A model generated the notes under the pieces. The model made no database searches and was not told the origin of the DNA. It worked only from the letters and a program-made list of their open reading frames with translations. DNA of 20,651 nt from positions 1 through 20,651 of IMG/VR virus record IMGVR_UViG_3300036857_000427; one strand, given 5' to 3'. The stretch is from a virus. Below, piece by piece: positions 6,829-14,950 of the stretch. A program made the translations under genes and the position numbers. Position 1 is the stretch's first letter. Every line of letters begins with the position of its first letter.

Positions 6829-8975
6829 GTCCCCCTCCAATGGCGGGCGACGAACCCGGCGGTGCTCCTCGAGCCCGTCCTCAGCCGGGGCCCGCGATCG
6901 GACGGCGGCGCCGCCTCCCTGGATGTGTCTGCGAACTTGCCGGAGCCGACGCCCTTGAACTCGATGAAGGTATGGCCCGCGTTCGCCCAGACGGTCATCC
7001 GCTCGCCGGGCCCGGGCTCCCCCCACGACATCAACTGGCCGGAGCCGGCGCCGGGAGCGCCGGGCCGGAAGCCCAGGCCGGCGGCGGCGAGGCAGGCGAC
7101 GACGTAGCCGGAGCAGTCGAAGCCCGGGGGCGGCCCGGAGTTCTTCGACGGCGTATTCGTCCCGGCGTCCGCCGTCCCCGCCCGCGCGTGGCCGCCGCCC
7201 CAGATGTAGGGGAGGTTGCGGTCGCTGATGGCCTTCGCCTCCGCGTAGGCGCGGCCCGTAGCGGAGCCGTCGGCGGCGACGGAGCCCTCGCCGCCGCCGC
7301 CCTCGACGGCGCTCTGGGCCCGCGAGGCGCGCTCAGAGGCGGGCTCGAGCTTCTGCTTGCCGGGCTGCTTGATCGTGACCTCAGCCGTAGGCTCGAACCA
7401 GTTGCGCCTGACGCCAGTAATCAGCCAGCGGCCGTCGGGCGGGCCGAACCCGGAGAGGAGGATGACTGCTCCGGGCGGGGCCCCCCAGCGGTCGAGAGCG
7501 ACCGTCAGCGTCGCCTCGCTGACCGGCTTGCCCCAGTCGACGTCGTACGTCAGGTCGAGCAGGGCGTCGCTCGCGGCGGTGAGCTCGTAGCGGGGGCGCC
7601 GGCGGAACAGCTGCTCCTCGCTCATGTAGTAGACGGCGGAGCCGACGACGAAGCAGCGCCAGCCGACCTCCTCCGCGAGGCGCTGGATCGCCGTCCAGGA
7701 GTCCTCGTCGGCCTCGCGCGCGAACTGGTAGCTCTTTGCGTACGTGCCGCCGCCGCCGGCCTCGCTCTCCGCCGACGGCGAGCCGCCCCAGGCGCGGACG
7801 GCGCGCTTGCTCTCAGCCTCCCACGGCGCGTAGCCGCCGACGCTGACCTGGACGGCCTTGATGGCGGCCTCGAACCCGCCCGGGACAGCCTTCAGCGAGC
7901 CGTGCTTCTTCAGCCAGCCCGGCGCCGTCCCATGCCCCTTCGCCTGCGGCGTCCCGGAGAGCAAAAACGCGTTGGTGACCAGGCCGGGGTTCATCGTGTC
8001 GGCGGCCGGTATCCAGTTGCGGCCCTGCTGCATCAGCCCGGTGTCGTCGTTGCCCGTCTGGCCCGCCTGCTCGCCCATGACGGACTCCTGGGTGGCGCAC
8101 GCGAGGCAGGCCGCCATGACGTCGGCGGAGCAGTCGAGGCGCTGCGCCTCGCTGAGGATGCCCTCCATCCGCTTGCGCTGAGCGGCGCTCGCCGGCTTCC
8201 CCTTGACGGTCAGGTTGGCGCCGGAGGCGAACCCGCCCGTCGCGGAGGGGTCGGCCAGCGCGGAGCTCGAGCTCGAGGCCGCCCTCAGCGCCGCCGTGGA
8301 GCTCCTGGGCGCCGCGCGCTGGCTCGAGCCCCCGCTATCGGGGTTGTCGATGGGCTGGCGGACGAGGAGGTCGGGGCAGACGAACGGCGGCTTTATGAGC
8401 GTGACCTCACGGAGGAGGGAGAGGATGAACTGCGCCCTCGTCACCTTCGCCCTCGACGCCCGGCGCTCCCCCTTCTTGCGGCGCAGGAGGTAGACGATGC
8501 GGTCCTCGAACGTCAGCGTGAGCTCCTCGCCCTGGTGCGCGTAGGCGACGGCGACGAGCCGGAACGTCGCGCCATCGAGCGTCACTTGCATCGCGCGGCC
8601 TATGAGCTCCGGCGCGAGCATCGGCTCCCAGCCCTCGTCTACCTCCCGCGGCGAGCGGTTGCGGGCCTTCTTGGAGTCGGCGACCCGCGCGCGCATCCGC
8701 TTCGCCCACGTGGAGAACAGGAGCCCGCCGGGGTCGCGCAAGACGAGCGTGAGCGTCGAGGCGCCCTCGACGGTGCGCTCAATCTCGATGCTGGTGATGG
8801 CGCCGCGGGCGTCGAGGTCGACGACGCGGCGGTCCGTCCAGTTGAGGACGAGGTCGCTCAGGTCAAGCGTGGGCGCGAGCCCTACGTTCTCCCAGCGCGC
8901 CCACTGCGCCGACGTAGCCCAGGAGCTCGCCCGCCAGCGGTAGGGGTCCTTCAGAGCTCTCGAGGAGGCCGCCAC
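6825..8975 (-). CDS. Baseplate hub with internal lysozyme-like domain and C-terminal NlpC/P60 peptidase
   Basis: The 716-residue protein starts at GTG 8975-8973, one base after the stop of the LysM gene; the binding site is weak. Residues about 40-215 and 415-545 look like the two halves of a late-control-D/XkdQ hub ([20 protein letters not shown]; later [19 protein letters not shown] and [16 protein letters not shown]). Inserted at about 265-400 is a lytic transglycosylase-like region with ATQES (Glu297 as likely catalyst) and the downstream [10 protein letters not shown], which echoes the GLMQ motif. A Gly-rich linker leads to residues 575-716, an NlpC/P60 domain: [13 protein letters not shown] (Cys621) and NAGHTFIEF (His668). 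The protein would sit at the tail tip and degrade peptidoglycan in two ways during entry. The insertion and the terminal fusion are clear; the first domain's chemistry is less so. Confidence 0.87.
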   Translation of the reverse strand: MAASSRALKDPYRWRASSWATSAQWARWENVGLAPTLDLSDLVLNWTDRRVVDLDARGAITSIEIERTVEGASTLTLVLRDPGGLLFSTWAKRMRARVADSKKARNRSPREVDEGWEPMLAPELIGRAMQVTLDGATFRLVAVAYAHQGEELTLTFEDRIVYLLRRKKGERRASRAKVTRAQFILSLLREVTLIKPPFVCPDLLVRQPIDNPDSGGSSQRAAPRSSTAALRAASSSSSALADPSATGGFASGANLTVKGKPASAAQRKRMEGILSEAQRLDCSADVMAACLACATQESVMGEQAGQTGNDDTGLMQQGRNWIPAADTMNPGLVTNAFLLSGTPQAKGHGTAPGWLKKHGSLKAVPGGFEAAIKAVQVSVGGYAPWEAESKRAVRAWGGSPSAESEAGGGGTYAKSYQFAREADEDSWTAIQRLAEEVGWRCFVVGSAVYYMSEEQLFRRRPRYELTAASDALLDLTYDVDWGKPVSEATLTVALDRWGAPPGAVILLSGFGPPDGRWLITGVRRNWFEPTAEVTIKQPGKQKLEPASERASRAQSAVEGGGGEGSVAADGSATGRAYAEAKAISDRNLPYIWGGGHARAGTADAGTNTPSKNSGPPPGFDCSGYVVACLAAAGLGFRPGAPGAGSGQLMSWGEPGPGERMTVWANAGHTFIEFKGVGSGKFADTSREAAPPSDRGPRLRTGSRSTAGFVARHWRGT

Positions 8976-8976
8976 G

Positions 8977-9678
8977 CTACTTCTTCGTCGAGCTCGTCCG
9001 CTTCTTGCGCGCCGGCTTGCGCAGGACCGGGACGCGCAGCCGGGAGCCGACCCGGAGCGCCTGCTTCGCCCCCTTCGTGATGACGTCCTTGTTGAGGTCG
9101 CGGATCTCCGTCCATTTGCAGCGCCGCTTGCGAGCGATGCTCGCCGGGGTGTCGCCCTTCTTGACGGTGTAGACCGTCGTCTTGGACTTGGCGCCCTGCC
9201 GGGCCTTCGCCCGCAGTTGGAGGTACTCCGGCGGGATGTACTCCACGAACGCGAGCGTCAAGTCCTGGCGGACGCGGGAGAAGTCGCTCGAGCGCCGCAG
9301 GACGGTATCGCCCGGCTCGACGGAGTTGAGGACCCACTCGTCGGCGGGCAGCCAGGGGATGCCGTCGATGTCCCAGGTCGACGGCTCGCTCTCGTCGTCG
9401 CCGCGGGCCGCGGCGAGGAGCGCGCGCAGCGCCGGCTCCTGGCTGTAGCCGCCGCCGGCGACCCCGGGCTCCCAGCCGTCGAGCATGACGACGAGCTCGA
9501 GCTCGAACGGGTCGGTGCCCTGCCAGATCGTCATCGAGACCTGCCGGGGGCGCTGGACGGTCTCCCAGCCGCCAACGCCGCCGCTGACCTTCGGGGGGTC
9601 CTCGCCCAGGAGGAACGTCTGGTCGAACTTCGGGTCGGAGCAGCGCAGGCGGACGTAACCGGGAGGCGCGACGGGCAT
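8977..9678 (-). CDS. LysM-containing tail protein (XkdP-like, between tape measure and hub)
   Basis: The 233-residue protein starts at ATG 9678-9676, just after the tape measure stop (TGA-G-ATG). Residues about 5-150 are beta-rich (VRLRCSDPKFDQTFLLGEDP, PFELELVVMLDGW) and match the N-terminal domain of XkdP/gp53-type baseplate proteins. Residues 168-217 are one LysM module: VYTVKKGDTPASIARKRR, then EIRDLNKDVITKG, then GSRLRVP. The last 15 residues are basic (KPARKKRTSSTKK). LysM binds N-acetylglucosamine in peptidoglycan. In myophage tails this protein is a hub-proximal baseplate component. The gene order of tape measure, LysM and hub is the PBSX order. Confidence 0.9.
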   Translation of the reverse strand: MPVAPPGYVRLRCSDPKFDQTFLLGEDPPKVSGGVGGWETVQRPRQVSMTIWQGTDPFELELVVMLDGWEPGVAGGGYSQEPALRALLAAARGDDESEPSTWDIDGIPWLPADEWVLNSVEPGDTVLRRSSDFSRVRQDLTLAFVEYIPPEYLQLRAKARQGAKSKTTVYTVKKGDTPASIARKRRCKWTEIRDLNKDVITKGAKQALRVGSRLRVPVLRKPARKKRTSSTKK

Positions 9679-9679
9679 C

Positions 9680-11275
9680 TCAGCGCCTCGCCCTCACGTC
9701 GGCGTCCGCCTGCGCCACGGCCGTCATGATGAGGCGGCGGTCGAGGAAGAACTGCGCGGTCGTCCCGCCGGCCGCCACTGGCGCCAGCGCTGAGCTCCTC
9801 AGCGGCGTGATGCGCGTGCCGGCAGGGAAGGAGGCGAGCTCCGGGCCGCGCTCGCCCACCAGGCTGAGGCGCTCCCTCGAGCCGACGACGCCGCCGGTCG
9901 CGTGGCCGCCGATGCCCAGGACGCCGGCGATCTTCTGGCCGATCTTCCCGCCCGGGATGAGGCTCTTGATGGCGTCGAGGATGGCGCCGGGGGCGCTCTT
10001 GATGCCGTTGGCGATGGCCTTGACGATCTGGCCTCCCAGCCGTTGGAAGCCGGAGACGAGCGCTCGAGCTCGCCCGACGGCGCTACGGAAGGCGGAGGAG
10101 AGCGCGCCGCGGATGGTCGAGGCGAGGCGCCCCAGCGTCTTGCCGGCGCTGATGGCGGCGCCGACGAGCGTGCGGATGACGCCGACAATGGCGCGTATGA
10201 GGCCGATGGTGAACCGGATGTAGACGCCCAGGGCCCGGAACTCCATCTTGAGCAGCTTCAGCGCCACGAACAGAATCGCGCCCACGGCGTAGGCGAGCAC
10301 CTTCAGGACCGGGATGAGGTAGTGGGCGTTCTGGATGATCGGCCGGACCGCCCAGGCGAGTTGCACGGCGGCGTCGGCGGCGGCCCGGAAGATGGGGGAG
10401 AGCGCGCGGCCGGCGGCGCCCAGAGCCCGGGCCCCCGCCCCGCCCTTTGAGAAGAACGGCCCCAGCTTCAGGAGGAGGTTGGCGAGCTTCTCGACGGTGG
10501 GCGCCAGCATCCCGCCGATGCTCTCCTGCAAGTTGCCCATCGCCACCTTCAGGCGCGCGGTGTTCGTAGCCTGAGCTCGAGCGCTCCCCCCGAACTCCTT
10601 GTTGAGCTCGCGGAGGATGACGCCCTGCGCCTTCGCCATATGGCCGTGCTCGACGTACCGCTTGATCGTCTTCTTCTGCTGGTCGTCGAACGTGACGCCT
10701 ACCCGGGAGAGCGCGCTGACGCCCTTGATGGGGTCGTTGAGCGCCTTCCCTAGCTGGATGGCCTGCTGCTGGGGGTCGGAGCCCAGCGCCGCGCTCATGT
10801 CGACGAGCGTCTTGGTCGCCCGGTTGAACACGTCGTTGCCCTTGCCCGTCTCGTTGCGGACCTTCGTAAACGTGAGCAGCATGTTCTCGCCGCCCTGGAT
10901 GACCTCGTCGTCGATGCCCGTCTGGTTGGAGAGAGAGCCGGCGAGGTTGCCGACCTGCCCCGCCGTCACGTTCGCGGTCCCGCCGGTGCTCTTGATGACG
11001 GCCGCGGTCTGCGCCCCGATCTTGGCGCTGTCCTGGAAGGCCTTGACGGCGTCGACCCCGAACTTGGCTGCCATCAGGCCGCCGCCCACAGCTGCGCCGG
11101 CGGCGAGCGGGCCCAGCGTCCCCATCGCCTTCCCCAGCCGGCCGGTGGGCCGCTCCGCCTTCGTCCCCGCATCGCCGATCTTCCCGACGGCGCCGGCGGC
11201 TCCTCGAGCCTGGCTCTGGAAGGCGGCGGCGCCGGCGAGGCGGAGCTCGATGATGATGGCCTCGTTGGCGGGCAT
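9680..11275 (-). CDS. Tail tape measure protein
   Basis: The 531-residue protein starts at ATG 11275-11273, three bases after the stop of the chaperone extension. It has the usual tape measure features: Ala/Gly-rich helices (about 10-120), a central hydrophobic stretch (YLIPVLKVLAYAVGAILFV, about 319-337, and IGLIRAIVGVIRTLVGAAIS, about 357-376) that could insert in the host membrane, and a C-terminal TGGVVGSRERLSLVGERGPE (about 473-492), a common terminal segment of such proteins. The stretch GGENMLLTFTKVRNETGKG (about 128-146) is also often seen in actinophage and PBSX-type tape measures. It sets tail length. At 531 residues, and assuming the usual 0.15 nm per residue, the tail would be short, near 80 nm. 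It shows no lytic domain; those lie in the hub. Confidence 0.95.
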   Translation of the reverse strand: MPANEAIIIELRLAGAAAFQSQARGAAGAVGKIGDAGTKAERPTGRLGKAMGTLGPLAAGAAVGGGLMAAKFGVDAVKAFQDSAKIGAQTAAVIKSTGGTANVTAGQVGNLAGSLSNQTGIDDEVIQGGENMLLTFTKVRNETGKGNDVFNRATKTLVDMSAALGSDPQQQAIQLGKALNDPIKGVSALSRVGVTFDDQQKKTIKRYVEHGHMAKAQGVILRELNKEFGGSARAQATNTARLKVAMGNLQESIGGMLAPTVEKLANLLLKLGPFFSKGGAGARALGAAGRALSPIFRAAADAAVQLAWAVRPIIQNAHYLIPVLKVLAYAVGAILFVALKLLKMEFRALGVYIRFTIGLIRAIVGVIRTLVGAAISAGKTLGRLASTIRGALSSAFRSAVGRARALVSGFQRLGGQIVKAIANGIKSAPGAILDAIKSLIPGGKIGQKIAGVLGIGGHATGGVVGSRERLSLVGERGPELASFPAGTRITPLRSSALAPVAAGGTTAQFFLDRRLIMTAVAQADADVRARR

Positions 11276-11278
11276 CGC

Positions 11279-11467
11279 TCAGCGGCTCTTCCGCTGCGCC
11301 TCCGCGTAGGCGTTGACGGCCTCGACCGCCATCGCGCGCATCCACCGCCGCTGGTTCTCCTGGGCTGCCGGTATGGCGGCGACGAGGAGCGCGCGCTCGA
11401 GCGGGCCGGCGCGGAGCAGGTCGCGCGGCGAGACCCCGCAGGCGGCGGCGATGCCCAGGTCGCTCAC
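11279..11467 (-). CDS. Tail assembly chaperone, downstream frame (-1 frameshift product T)
   Basis: The second chaperone frame is open upstream of and through the end of the first and ends at TGA 11281-11279. A separate GTG start at 11467-11465 overlaps the first frame's TGA as GTGA, giving 62 residues (VSDLGIAAACGVSPRDLLRA...). By homology of arrangement with PBSX XkdN and lambda G/GT, it is more likely expressed as a fusion. A -1 slip at GGGGGAA (11485-11479) would join residue 165 of the first protein to SSGLVSDLG..., giving about 231 residues. The helical C-terminus (QRRWMRAMAVEAVNAYAEAQ) is typical for the T part that contacts the tape measure. The separate start could give a free short form. 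Which is used cannot be told from sequence alone. Confidence 0.8.
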   Translation of the reverse strand: MSDLGIAAACGVSPRDLLRAGPLERALLVAAIPAAQENQRRWMRAMAVEAVNAYAEAQRKSR

Positions 11468-11973
11468 GAGGCCGGAGCTTCCCCCAGGCCCGGGACCTCC
11501 GCCGGCTGGCGCATCCACTCGAGCAGCCGGGAGGCGTGGGCGTCTATGGCGAGCGCGTTGCCTCCGAACAGCCGCAGGATGACGTCGCGGGCCGTCGGCT
11601 CGAACCCCTCCGGGAACGCGAGCTCGAGGAGCGCGGCGAGCCGGGCGTCGAGGCGGACGGGCTGGCCGTCGAGCTCGAGCTCGCCGCCGGCGCGGTCGAG
11701 GAGGCAGACGCAGGCCTGCGCCATCAGGTCCATGCTCGAGTCGGTCGAGGAGATGTCGGCGAGCTCCCCGCCCTTGTCGATGATGCGCGCGCGCTTCGCC
11801 ACGTAGCGGTCCATCTGGCCGGGGTCGAGCGGCCGGTAGCGGACGAACAGGAGCCCCGCGAACGCCCCGCCGATGGGGAGCTCGATTCGCTGCTCCTCCT
11901 GCTGCGCCGCCGCGGCGGCCTGCAACTGGGAGAGGATGCTGCCGGGGGCTCCCTCGAGCTCGAGCTCGCTCAC
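11464..11973 (-). CDS. Tail assembly chaperone, upstream frame (G-like, XkdN position)
   Basis: The 169-residue protein starts at GTG 11973-11971, overlapping the tube stop as GTGA. It lies between tube and tape measure, the fixed place of tail assembly chaperones. The sequence (LPIGGAFAGLLFVRYRPLDPGQMDRYV, shown here only in part as LPIGGAFAGLLFVRYR) has the fold-like pattern of these proteins, with a Leu-rich helical second half (RLAALLELAFPEGF, DVILRLFGGNALAI). Five codons from its end comes CTG GGG GAA, containing the slippery heptamer GGGGGAA, and the downstream frame is in the -1 phase. It probably guides tube polymerisation around the tape measure and is not part of the virion. Confidence 0.88.
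   Translation of the reverse strand: MSELELEGAPGSILSQLQAAAAAQQEEQRIELPIGGAFAGLLFVRYRPLDPGQMDRYVAKRARIIDKGGELADISSTDSSMDLMAQACVCLLDRAGGELELDGQPVRLDARLAALLELAFPEGFEPTARDVILRLFGGNALAIDAHASRLLEWMRQPAEVPGLGEAPAS
11479..11485 (-). promoter_or_regulatory. Programmed -1 ribosomal frameshift site (GGGGGAA)
   Basis: On the coding strand the heptamer reads G GGG GAA relative to the zero frame (CTG GGG GAA GCT). It lies five codons before the TGA of the upstream chaperone frame. The downstream chaperone frame is exactly the -1 phase, open across this point. GGGGGAA is a known slippery sequence in actinophage tail chaperone genes. Slippage gives Gly-Glu followed by Ser-Ser-Gly-Leu-Val and continues to the stop at 11279. 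Confidence 0.75.
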
Positions 11974-12416
11974 GACGCCACCAGGCCGACGACGGTGCAC
12001 TCGATCTCAACGAGCGCGGGGTCGTTGCCGGAGGAGTCGTGGTCGGGCATCTGGACCGCCTTGAGCGTCCCCGTAGCCGTGACGGGGTTGCCGCGGGCGT
12101 TGCCGTCGATGTCGAGCGCCTGCTGGCCGATGCTGATGCTGCCGCGGCCCCGGCGGTTGAGGAGGTACCCCATCGAGGGGAGGTCGCGGCCCCAGTCGAA
12201 CTCGCGGGAGAGCGTGATGTTCTCCGTCGTCTGCCGGCCGCCCAGGCTGACCTCAGTGGCCATCCCCCCGGGCGTGTACTTCGCCTCTTCGCTGTCGGCG
12301 TTGCCGCCGGTCTTGCGATCCCAGACTCCGAAGTCGACGTCGTCGACGCGGAGCGTAACGAGCCATGTGTCCTCGCGGGTCGGCCGCGCGAGGGGCTGGT
12401 TGAACGGGCCTGCCAT
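11970..12416 (-). CDS. Tail tube protein (XkdM-like)
   Basis: The 148-residue protein starts at ATG 12416-12414 with the binding site AGGAGGAGTAGGAG upstream, in a 15-base gap after the sheath stop. It is beta-rich (TWLVTLRVDDVDFGVWDRKTG, then VSLGGRQTTENITLSREF) with an Arg/Gly loop (LLNRRGRGSISIG) and a C-terminal strand pair (GTLKAVQMPDHD, LVEIECTVVGL). The length and pattern match the single-domain tube proteins of the contractile-tail family (about 145 residues). Its place after sheath and before chaperone is standard. It would form the inner hexameric tube. A tube gene next to a sheath gene shows the tail is contractile and not merely flexible. Confidence 0.92.
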   Translation of the reverse strand: MAGPFNQPLARPTREDTWLVTLRVDDVDFGVWDRKTGGNADSEEAKYTPGGMATEVSLGGRQTTENITLSREFDWGRDLPSMGYLLNRRGRGSISIGQQALDIDGNARGNPVTATGTLKAVQMPDHDSSGNDPALVEIECTVVGLVAS

Positions 12417-12431
12417 CTCCTACTCCTCCTC

Positions 12432-13859
12432 TCAGACCGCCCGCTCGAGCGGCACCTTGGTGATCGGGATGTCGATCCACTCCGCGACCTTGCTCGTCTT
12501 CAGCCGGATGACGGCGATGACGTTGCCGGCCGCGGCGTCGTCGACGGTATTGGCCTCCGCGACCATGACGCGGTAGGCGTCCTGTGGCGTAGCCCCGTAG
12601 AGGGCGTCCATGTCGAAGTAGCGCTGGCAGATCGCGATGAGGTCCTTCGCGAGCTTGGAGTAGAGGTGGCCGCGGCCGTCGATGGGCTCGAAGACGTAGG
12701 GCTGGGCCGCCACGTCCGCCTCGTGCGCGATCGCCATCACGACCCGGCTCTCCCCCAGGAACATCCAGTTCGTCTCCGGGCCCGCCGCCGCCGTCCGGTA
12801 GCCGTACGTCTCAATCGAGCCGTAGACGAGCTTCCCCAGGTTGATGCCCTGGCCGTTCATCGCCTCATGGTCGGCGTCTGACCACTCGTAGAGGAGCGCG
12901 AGCGTGCCGACATGGACGGAGCGGTCGCCGGCCGCTGAGACGGCGGGGTTGCCGGCGGCGTCGACGCGGGCGATGAGGCCCGCCTGGACGGCGCTGTAGG
13001 GGACGATGGTTGTCGCCGGCGCCACGGCCCCCGGGTAGCTCAGCCAGGGAGCGAACAGCCCCGCGTAGCGGCTTGCCTGCGTCGGCTGGATGGCCTCGAC
13101 GGCGGCCTCGAGCTCCGTCCTCGAGCCGGTGTTGGGGGCGTCGAGGAGCGCGACGCGGTGGTGCGTCTCCGCGTGGGCGACGAGCGCCTGGTGGACGGCG
13201 GGCGTCGAGAGCCCGGGGGCGAGCGCCTGGCCGGGCCCCAACTGGTAGCCGAACGCGTCGAGGGCAGCCCCGACGGAGTCGGCGTCGACGGTGTCGTCGG
13301 TCACGCCGCCGGCGAGCGTCGCGGTAGCCGGCGGCGCCGGCAGCGGGTCGGTCGCCGTCGTAGGCGTCAGCCGGATGTACTGGCTGTAGCGGGAGGCCCA
13401 GGCCGCGGCGTCCGCTTGCGTCGCCTCCGCCGGCGAGCGCTCGACCTCCGTGCCGTCGAGCTCGACGACGAGGACCTGCGAGCCCGCCGGCGAGCCAGAG
13501 GGCGGCGCCGCGGTGCTTACCTCGAGGTCGTTGCCCCAGGCGCCGGGCGAGCTCGCATCGACGGTCAGGTCCGTCCCCAGCGTCGCGGTAGCGGCCTCCG
13601 CTGTCGGGCCCGCTATGCGGTTGACGTACAGGGCGGAGCTCGCCTGGCCGGCCTCCGTAAAGAACGCCATGACGGAGTCGCGGAGGACGGAGGGGCCAGA
13701 GCCGAAGAGGTCCTGGTAGTTGCGGAGCGACAGCACCTTCGTCGCGCCGATGGGGCCGCGGTCGGAGAGCCCGACCATGTAGGCCTGTCCGGTATCGAGG
13801 ACGGCGCCGCCCCTGGCGGTGTCCTCCTCGATGTGCACTGTGACGCCAGGTCGCGGCAT
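12432..13859 (-). CDS. Contractile tail sheath protein (XkdK-like)
   Basis: The 475-residue protein starts at ATG 13859-13857, three bases after the previous stop, with AGAGGTGA as binding site. Sheath features in order: PGVTVHIEED at the N-terminus; AYMVGLSDRGPIGATKVLSLRNYQ (seen in part: GLSDRGPIGATKVLSL) at about 27-48; then ALYVNRIAGP at about 76-85. A variable insertion follows (about 90-330), and the C-terminal polymerisation domain includes DALYGATPQDAYRVMVAEAN and the final strand SKVAEWIDIPITKVPLE. The N- and C-terminal strands exchange between neighbouring subunits in contractile sheaths. Length fits the 400-600 residue family. This is the strongest single proof of myovirus morphology in the window. 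Confidence 0.96.
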   Translation of the reverse strand: MPRPGVTVHIEEDTARGGAVLDTGQAYMVGLSDRGPIGATKVLSLRNYQDLFGSGPSVLRDSVMAFFTEAGQASSALYVNRIAGPTAEAATATLGTDLTVDASSPGAWGNDLEVSTAAPPSGSPAGSQVLVVELDGTEVERSPAEATQADAAAWASRYSQYIRLTPTTATDPLPAPPATATLAGGVTDDTVDADSVGAALDAFGYQLGPGQALAPGLSTPAVHQALVAHAETHHRVALLDAPNTGSRTELEAAVEAIQPTQASRYAGLFAPWLSYPGAVAPATTIVPYSAVQAGLIARVDAAGNPAVSAAGDRSVHVGTLALLYEWSDADHEAMNGQGINLGKLVYGSIETYGYRTAAAGPETNWMFLGESRVVMAIAHEADVAAQPYVFEPIDGRGHLYSKLAKDLIAICQRYFDMDALYGATPQDAYRVMVAEANTVDDAAAGNVIAVIRLKTSKVAEWIDIPITKVPLERAV

Positions 13860-13862
13860 CGC

Positions 13863-14615
13863 TCACCTCTGGGGGTCGGGGAGTTGGTCGTCGGGGCGGT
13901 CCTCCTCGAGGGAGCTCTCCGCCGGCGTTTTCTGAATGCGCGGGTAGACCGCGTCGGTCTGCGGCCAGAGCGGGCTCGTCGGCGCCTCCGGGTCCGGGGG
14001 GACCAGCGGCGTGGCCGGGCCGCGGCCCCACTCGACGACGCGCGGCACCTCAGCCAGGCACAGGACCGTCGCGAGGTGCGTCGAGCGGTCGGAGGTCGAG
14101 GCGAGCTCCGTGTAGCGCTCCCCCTCGACGTCAAGCATCCCCAGCGTCTTGCTCTGGTCGCGCTTCTGGACGAGGGCGCCCCGTACCGCCGTCGCGTACA
14201 TGAGCGCGACAAGCCGCGGCTGCGGCGACGCGCCGTTCGCCGCCTTCAGCGAGCGCGTGACGGTCTGGACGCCTACCTCGAGCGCCCACCGCCACGTCTG
14301 CTGGTGGGAGCTCGCGCCGCCGCCGCGGCGCACCGCCTGCGCTGAGAGCGACCGGACGATGAGGGCGGGGTGCTGGTCCTCCGGCATGTTCTCCATGTCG
14401 GAGCTCACCCGGTAGGAGCGGATCGGGGGGAGCGCATCGGGGGCCCAGCCGGCGCGCCGGCAGATCTCGCAGATGTACGTCCAGAGCCAGGTTTGCAGGA
14501 GCTCCACGACGGCGCCCTCGACGTCATGCGCCCCGATCTGCGGACCAAAGACCTCGAGGGGGTCGTCGTAGGGCTCCGGCCCCCAGGCCTCCGGGAAGGT
14601 TGGGCTGGCGCTCAC
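13863..14615 (-). CDS. Probable tail terminator or tail completion protein
   Basis: The 250-residue protein starts at GTG 14615-14613, overlapping the stop of the gp10-like gene as GTGA. I recognise no family with certainty. The middle has the look of a tail terminator fold: LPPIRSYRVSSDMENM, then HPALIVRSLSAQ (strand), then TWRWALEVGVQTVTRS (strand), a helix ALMYATAVRGALVQKRD and a strand pair GERYTELASTSD and ATVLCLAEVPRVVEW. In tail terminators this order of strands and helix caps the tube. The C-terminal 50 residues are Pro-rich and probably disordered. The place between the gp10-like connector and sheath is where PBSX-like phages carry the terminator. The call is from position and strand pattern. 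Confidence 0.62.
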   Translation of the reverse strand: MSASPTFPEAWGPEPYDDPLEVFGPQIGAHDVEGAVVELLQTWLWTYICEICRRAGWAPDALPPIRSYRVSSDMENMPEDQHPALIVRSLSAQAVRRGGGASSHQQTWRWALEVGVQTVTRSLKAANGASPQPRLVALMYATAVRGALVQKRDQSKTLGMLDVEGERYTELASTSDRSTHLATVLCLAEVPRVVEWGRGPATPLVPPDPEAPTSPLWPQTDAVYPRIQKTPAESSLEEDRPDDQLPDPQR

Positions 14616-14950
14616 GGGCTCACCAGGTCGCTAGCGACGCGCCTCGAGCTCTGCGTGACGAGGACGCGGAGGTTGATCTGCGGCGGCTCCGCCTCCTGCC
14701 GGGCCGTCCCGTAGAAGACGAACCGCGCGTAGGGGACGTCGGAGAGCAGCCGGACGGAGTCAGCTGACGCCTCGACGCGCGGGCGGCTGACGCTGCCGGA
14801 GAGCTTCCCGGAGCGGTTCGTCCAGGCGCCGGGGGAGGCGATGCCGGCGCTCTCGCCGGCGGCCTCGAGGCTCGAGCTCTGGTCCTGCGCCTTCCGGCCG
14901 GCGCGGAGGATGACGGCCTGGGCCCGCTCGTCGCCCTCGACGGTAATCAC
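14612..14950 (-). CDS. HK97 gp10-like head-tail connector/neck protein
   Basis: The start is GTG 14950-14948, overlapping the TGA of the previous gene as GTGA; the longer frame upstream is a shadow. The 112-residue product opens VITVEGDERAQAVILRAGRK and carries the family's hallmark near the end, DVPYARFVFYGTARQ (about 79-93), like the YAxxVEFGT motif of HK97 gp10-like proteins. The middle TNRSGKLSGSVSR (about 45-57) is also typical (GxLRxSI). Such proteins act as tail completion or head-tail joining factors. It sits between the adaptor and terminator genes, as in HK97 and PBSX (XkdI place). Confidence 0.85.
   Translation of the reverse strand: MITVEGDERAQAVILRAGRKAQDQSSSLEAAGESAGIASPGAWTNRSGKLSGSVSRPRVEASADSVRLLSDVPYARFVFYGTARQEAEPPQINLRVLVTQSSRRVASDLVSP

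Noticed and set aside
6840-9080. Very long plus-strand open frame (746 codons) opposite the hub gene
   Set aside because: It is the mirror of a high-GC coding frame; its product is Arg/Gly/Pro low-complexity with no domain, while the minus frame has clear hub and peptidase motifs.
11279-12010. Reading the whole -1 chaperone frame as a single 243-residue gene
   Set aside because: Upstream of the slippery site the frame is Arg/Ala/Pro shadow sequence; the real N-terminus is the zero-frame chaperone.
12432-14012. Tailocin or contractile injection system instead of a phage
   Set aside because: Terminase, portal, scaffold and capsid genes are intact and in the same operon, so this is a DNA-packaging phage.
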